Part shown: positions 6,550-8,699 of the stretch, piece by piece
How the letters are laid out: every line of letters begins with the position of its first letter
Position numbering within the stretch: position 1 is the stretch's first letter
DNA from: an uncultured Blautia sp.
GTDB lineage: Bacteria > Bacillota > Clostridia > Lachnospirales > Lachnospiraceae
DNA length: 8,699 bases
Assembly: GCA_934402155.1 (NCBI GenBank)
Contig: CAKRTP010000075.1
Span: forward strand, 1 to 8,699
Direction: 5' to 3'
Notes under the pieces: generated by a model
What the model was told of the DNA's origin: nothing
What the model saw: only the letters and a program-made list of their open reading frames with translations
Database searches by the model: none
Program-made: the position numbers and the translations under genes

Positions 6550-7860
6550 ATGGATTACTGCAAAATCAAAGAAGCAGCTCAGAATTATCAGGAGGATATG
6601 ACCAGATTCTTAAGAGCGATCGTCAAAAATCCTGGTGAAAGCTGTGACGAAAGAAAACACATCGAGACAATCGAAGCTGAAATGAAAAAACTGGGCTTTG
6701 ATGAAGTTGTGATCGATCCACAGGGTAACGTAATCGGTTACATGGGAACCGGCGACAAGATCATCGCTTTTGATGCCCATATCGACACTGTTGGTATCGG
6801 TAACATCGAAAACTGGGAGTTCGACCCATACGAAGGCTACGAAACTGATGAAGAGATCGGCGGACGTGGCGTATCTGACCAGTGCGGCGGTATCGTATCT
6901 GCCGTATACGGTGCAAAGATCATGAAAGACATGGATCTGATCCCGGAAGGCTGCAAGGTCATGGTAGTCGGAACTGTTCAGGAAGAAGACTGTGACGGTC
7001 TCTGCTGGCAGTACATCATCAATGAAGACAAGATCCGTCCGGAATTCGTAGTTTCCACAGAGCCTACAGACGGCGGTATCTACAGAGGACAGCGTGGACG
7101 TATGGAAATCCGCATCGATGTCAAAGGTGTTTCCTGCCACGGTTCTGCTCCGGAACGTGGAGACAATGCGATCTACAAAATGGCTGACATCCTTCAGGAT
7201 GTACGTTCCCTCAACGAGAACGACGATGCAGACGAAACAGAGATCAAAGGTCTTGTTAAAATGCTCAACCCGAAATTCAATCCGGACTGGGAAGAAGCTC
7301 GTTTCCTCGGACGCGGTACTGTAACCGTATCCCAGATCTTCTACACCTCTCCTAGCCGTTGTGCAGTAGCTGACTCCTGCGCAGTATCTCTTGACCGTCG
7401 TATGACATTCGGAGAAACATGGGAAAGCTGCCTGGATGAGATCCGTGCTCTTCCAAGCGTTCAGAAATATGGCGATGACGTTGTTGTATCCATGTACAAC
7501 TATGACCGTCCGTCCTACACAGGATGCAAATATGAGATCGAATGCTACTTCCCGACATGGGCTATCCCGAAGGATCACAAGGTAACTCTGGCTCTTGAAG
7601 ATGCTTACAAGAACCTCTACGGTGAAACCCGTCTCGGAAATGCTGAGACAGAAGAAATGAGAAAAGCTCGTCCGCTTACTGACAAATGGACATTCTCTAC
7701 AAACGGCGTATCCATCATGGGACGTAACGGAATTCCGTGCATCGGATTCGGACCTGGTGCTGAAGCACAGGCACATGCTCCGAACGAAAAAACATGGAAA
7801 ATCGACCTCGTAAGATGCGCTGCTGTTTACGCTGCACTTCCTGCTTCTTATTGCAAATAA
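6550..7860 (+). CDS. ygeY: YgeY family M20 zinc hydrolase (selenium/purine-cluster amidohydrolase)
   Basis: A 436-residue protein of the M20/ArgE/DapE metallopeptidase family. GGGAGG (6536-6541) precedes the ATG by 8 bases. The full dinuclear-zinc set is visible: His77 and Asp79 in [10 protein letters not shown], bridging Asp110 in [10 protein letters not shown], Glu145-Glu146 in VQEEDCDG (catalytic base and ligand), Glu171 in STEPTDGG, and His409 in [13 protein letters not shown] dimerisation (lid) domain lies at about 183-300, starting [25 protein letters not shown], with the conserved HGS. It should be an active cytoplasmic hydrolase of amide or ureido bonds. Family proteins sit with ygeX, ygeW and hydantoinase genes in anaerobic purine/urate-degrading clusters, where I infer that it removes a carbamoyl or amide group from a diaminopropionate derivative. 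The exact substrate cannot be read from sequence. Confidence 0.92.
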   Translation: MDYCKIKEAAQNYQEDMTRFLRAIVKNPGESCDERKHIETIEAEMKKLGFDEVVIDPQGNVIGYMGTGDKIIAFDAHIDTVGIGNIENWEFDPYEGYETDEEIGGRGVSDQCGGIVSAVYGAKIMKDMDLIPEGCKVMVVGTVQEEDCDGLCWQYIINEDKIRPEFVVSTEPTDGGIYRGQRGRMEIRIDVKGVSCHGSAPERGDNAIYKMADILQDVRSLNENDDADETEIKGLVKMLNPKFNPDWEEARFLGRGTVTVSQIFYTSPSRCAVADSCAVSLDRRMTFGETWESCLDEIRALPSVQKYGDDVVVSMYNYDRPSYTGCKYEIECYFPTWAIPKDHKVTLALEDAYKNLYGETRLGNAETEEMRKARPLTDKWTFSTNGVSIMGRNGIPCIGFGPGAEAQAHAPNEKTWKIDLVRCAAVYAALPASYCK

Positions 7861-7870
7861 GAAAGAAAAA

Positions 7871-7951
7871 CAAAGAACAAAATTCTTTGAACTTGCAAAG
7901 GACGAAGTCCTTATAAACCTGCAAAGGGAGCGAAGCCCCGCTCCCTCTGCA
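7871..7951 (+). other. Three short hairpins after ygeY
   Basis: CAAAGAA (7871-7877) pairs with TTCTTTG (7883-7889). AAGGAC (7898-7903) pairs with GTCCTT (7907-7912) over a GAA loop. AGGGAGCG (7925-7932) pairs with CGCTCCCT (7939-7946) over AAGCCC, and flanking TGCA (7920-7923; 7948-7951) could extend it. The last has terminator-like strength but no T-run follows, so it may instead protect or process the ygeXY message, or terminate poorly. The next 88 bases (7952-8039) hold no gene. They show only a weak dyad, ACAGT/ACTGT (7971-7975; 7984-7988), and no convincing promoter. Confidence 0.5.
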
Positions 7952-8039
7952 CACCCTTGGGGCTAAAAGCACAGTAGTAATACACTGTCAGATCGGAAAG
8001 TTATTAACTTAACTAAGTATAAACCACAACCACACTAAC

Positions 8040-8294
8040 GGGAAGCTGTTGACTGGAGGCTGTGTATATACCGTGTGCGCTTTTAAAGATATCACAGCAC
8101 AATGTGGCAAATAAATATTTCATAAGGAGATGATCTGAGACGGCCGGTACTTAGGGATTGTTTTTTAATCCCTTATGTACCGCTGCCAGTCGAAGTCAGC
8201 GCAAGCGTGTCTCCGTTGAAATATTTGATTCGGCCACATGTCATATATATATGATTGCCGCACACGTCCCACACACATCAGTCATACACTTCCC
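8040..8294 (+). ncRNA. Long nested-stem leader element upstream of ygeW (candidate undescribed cis-regulatory RNA)
   Basis: A series of complementary arms closes on a common centre. Outermost is GGGAAG (8040-8045) with CTTCCC (8289-8294). Then TGT (8047-8049) with ACA (8286-8288), TGACTG (8050-8055) with CAGTCA (8279-8284), TGTGT (8061-8065) with ACACA (8273-8277), and CGTGTGCG (8072-8079) with CGCACACG (8259-8266). Then ATGTGGC (8102-8108) with GCCACAT (8233-8239), AAATATTTCA (8113-8122) with TGAAATATTT (8217-8226), and GGAGA (8126-8130) with TCTCC (8210-8214), or alternatively GAGAC (8137-8141) with GTCTC (8209-8213). The apex carries hairpin CGGTAC+AGGGATT (8145-8159) with AATCCCT+GTACCG (8167-8182), and a small CGCTG/CAGCG hairpin (8181-8185; 8197-8201) that shares two bases with it. 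A self-complementary TCATATATATATGA (8241-8254) lies on the 3' arm. It ends 7 bases before the ygeW ribosome site. I do not recognise it as a known riboswitch class. A DNA element with inverted ends is the alternative. Confidence 0.6.
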
Positions 8295-8313
8295 ATATAA
8301 AAAGGAGAAAAAC

Positions 8314-8699
8314 ATGAAAACTTTACAGGATTATATCGACAAACTCAACAGCTTAAACTTCAAAGAAATGTACAACAACGACTTCTTCTGGACATGGGAC
8401 AAAACAGACGAAGAACTCGAAGCAGTATTCACAGTAGCTGATGCTCTCCGCTTCATGAGAGAAAACAACATCTCCACCAAAGTATTCGAGAGCGGTCTCG
8501 GAATCTCTATCTTCCGCGACAACTCCACACGTACCCGCTTCTCTTTCGCTTCTGCCTGCAACCTGCTTGGTCTTGAAGTTCAGGATCTTGATGAGAAGAA
8601 ATCTCAGATCGCTCATGGCGAAACTGTTCGTGAAACAGCTAACATGGTATCCTTCATGGCTGATGTAATCGGTATCCGTGATGATATGTACATCGGTAA
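8314..8699 (+). CDS. ygeW: YgeW family knotted carbamoyltransferase, 5' part only
   Basis: The first 128 codons are in the window and the frame is open at the right edge; full-length relatives are about 400 residues. AAGGAG (8302-8307) lies 6 bases before the ATG. The N-terminal carbamoyl-phosphate-binding domain is clear: FRDNSTRTRFSFASA, with the STRTR motif at 71-75 that binds the phosphate in aspartate and ornithine transcarbamylases. The segment QIAHGETVRETANMVSFMADVIGIRDDMYIG is distinctive of YgeW rather than of PyrB or ArgF. YgeW is described as a knotted catabolic transcarbamylase, expected to run towards carbamoyl phosphate, which a carbamate kinase can turn into ATP. With ygeX and ygeY upstream, it probably acts on a ureido derivative of diaminopropionate. 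It is separated from ygeY by 453 bases of structured DNA, unlike its leading position in the E. coli ygeW-ygeX-ygeY order. Confidence 0.93.
   Translation, partial: MKTLQDYIDKLNSLNFKEMYNNDFFWTWDKTDEELEAVFTVADALRFMRENNISTKVFESGLGISIFRDNSTRTRFSFASACNLLGLEVQDLDEKKSQIAHGETVRETANMVSFMADVIGIRDDMYIG

Noticed and set aside
6610..7776. Long minus-strand open frame (388 residues) opposite ygeY
   Set aside because: It is an antisense shadow of a well-supported gene with complete metal-binding residues. The shadow has no ribosome site or family features.
7958..7986. Possible promoter TTGGGG-18-TACACT before the ygeW leader
   Set aside because: Only TTG of the -35 and four of six -10 bases fit. It is too weak to call; ygeW may be read from the ygeX promoter.
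8073..8114. GTG-started 13-codon leader peptide before ygeW
   Set aside because: GTG start, ribosome-like GGAGG 13 bases away, and the span forms stem arms of the structured element. There is no run of a relevant amino acid codon.
8124..8139. AAGGAG directly followed by ATG ATC TGA, a minimal open frame
   Set aside because: No spacing between the ribosome-like site and the ATG, so initiation is unlikely. The bases are better explained as part of the structure.
8131..8190. T-box or TPP resemblance in the ygeW leader (CTGAGA; GTACCGCTGCCA)
   Set aside because: The T-box core (TGGNACCGCG) and a following terminator are absent. The other conserved TPP segments are also missing.

Overview
The window looks like chromosomal DNA of an anaerobic, low-to-mid GC Firmicute, most likely a Lachnospiraceae or related gut Clostridia. 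The reasons are strong AAGGAGG-type ribosome sites, T-rich spacers, a pspA-associated YdjI/YdjG/YdjH-type gene set, a DUF1015 gene, and a ygeX-ygeY-ygeW catabolic set with clostridial-style sequences. The taxon is inferred, not proven.

Left half (1-4863), all on the minus strand. Reading in the direction of transcription there is a DUF1015 protein (4863-3619) with its own good promoter. It is followed by a tight three-gene set: an SPFH-domain protein with two C-terminal zinc ribbons (3549-2335), a double-zinc-ribbon membrane-anchored protein (2317-1208), and a TPM-domain protein with signal peptide, membrane helix and Ser/Gly tail (1207-362). The set ends in a clear intrinsic terminator (361-323). 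These three correspond to YdjI, YdjG and YdjH of Bacillus subtilis, which attach the phage-shock protein PspA to the membrane there, but no pspA lies in this window. Beyond the terminator, a new promoter drives the first 63 codons of a YczE/YitT-like membrane protein cut off by the window edge.

Right half (5036-8699), plus strand. A divergent promoter region with phased T7 tracts leads into ygeX (diaminopropionate ammonia-lyase, 5100-6329), then ygeY (M20 metallohydrolase, 6550-7860), then the 5' part of ygeW (knotted transcarbamylase, 8314 to the edge). Together they probably take a ureido or diamino intermediate, release carbamoyl phosphate and 2,3-diaminopropionate, and deaminate the latter to pyruvate and ammonia. 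Such genes are found in anaerobic purine/urate-degrading clusters.

The most unusual content is between these genes. The 220-base ygeX-ygeY gap holds three consecutive two-tier hairpins. The 453-base ygeY-ygeW gap holds three short hairpins and then a 255-base element (8040-8294) of nested stems topped by one long hairpin and a smaller one. It ends just before the ygeW ribosome site. I cannot match it to any riboswitch or ribozyme class I know, and it is the best candidate here for an undescribed regulatory RNA.
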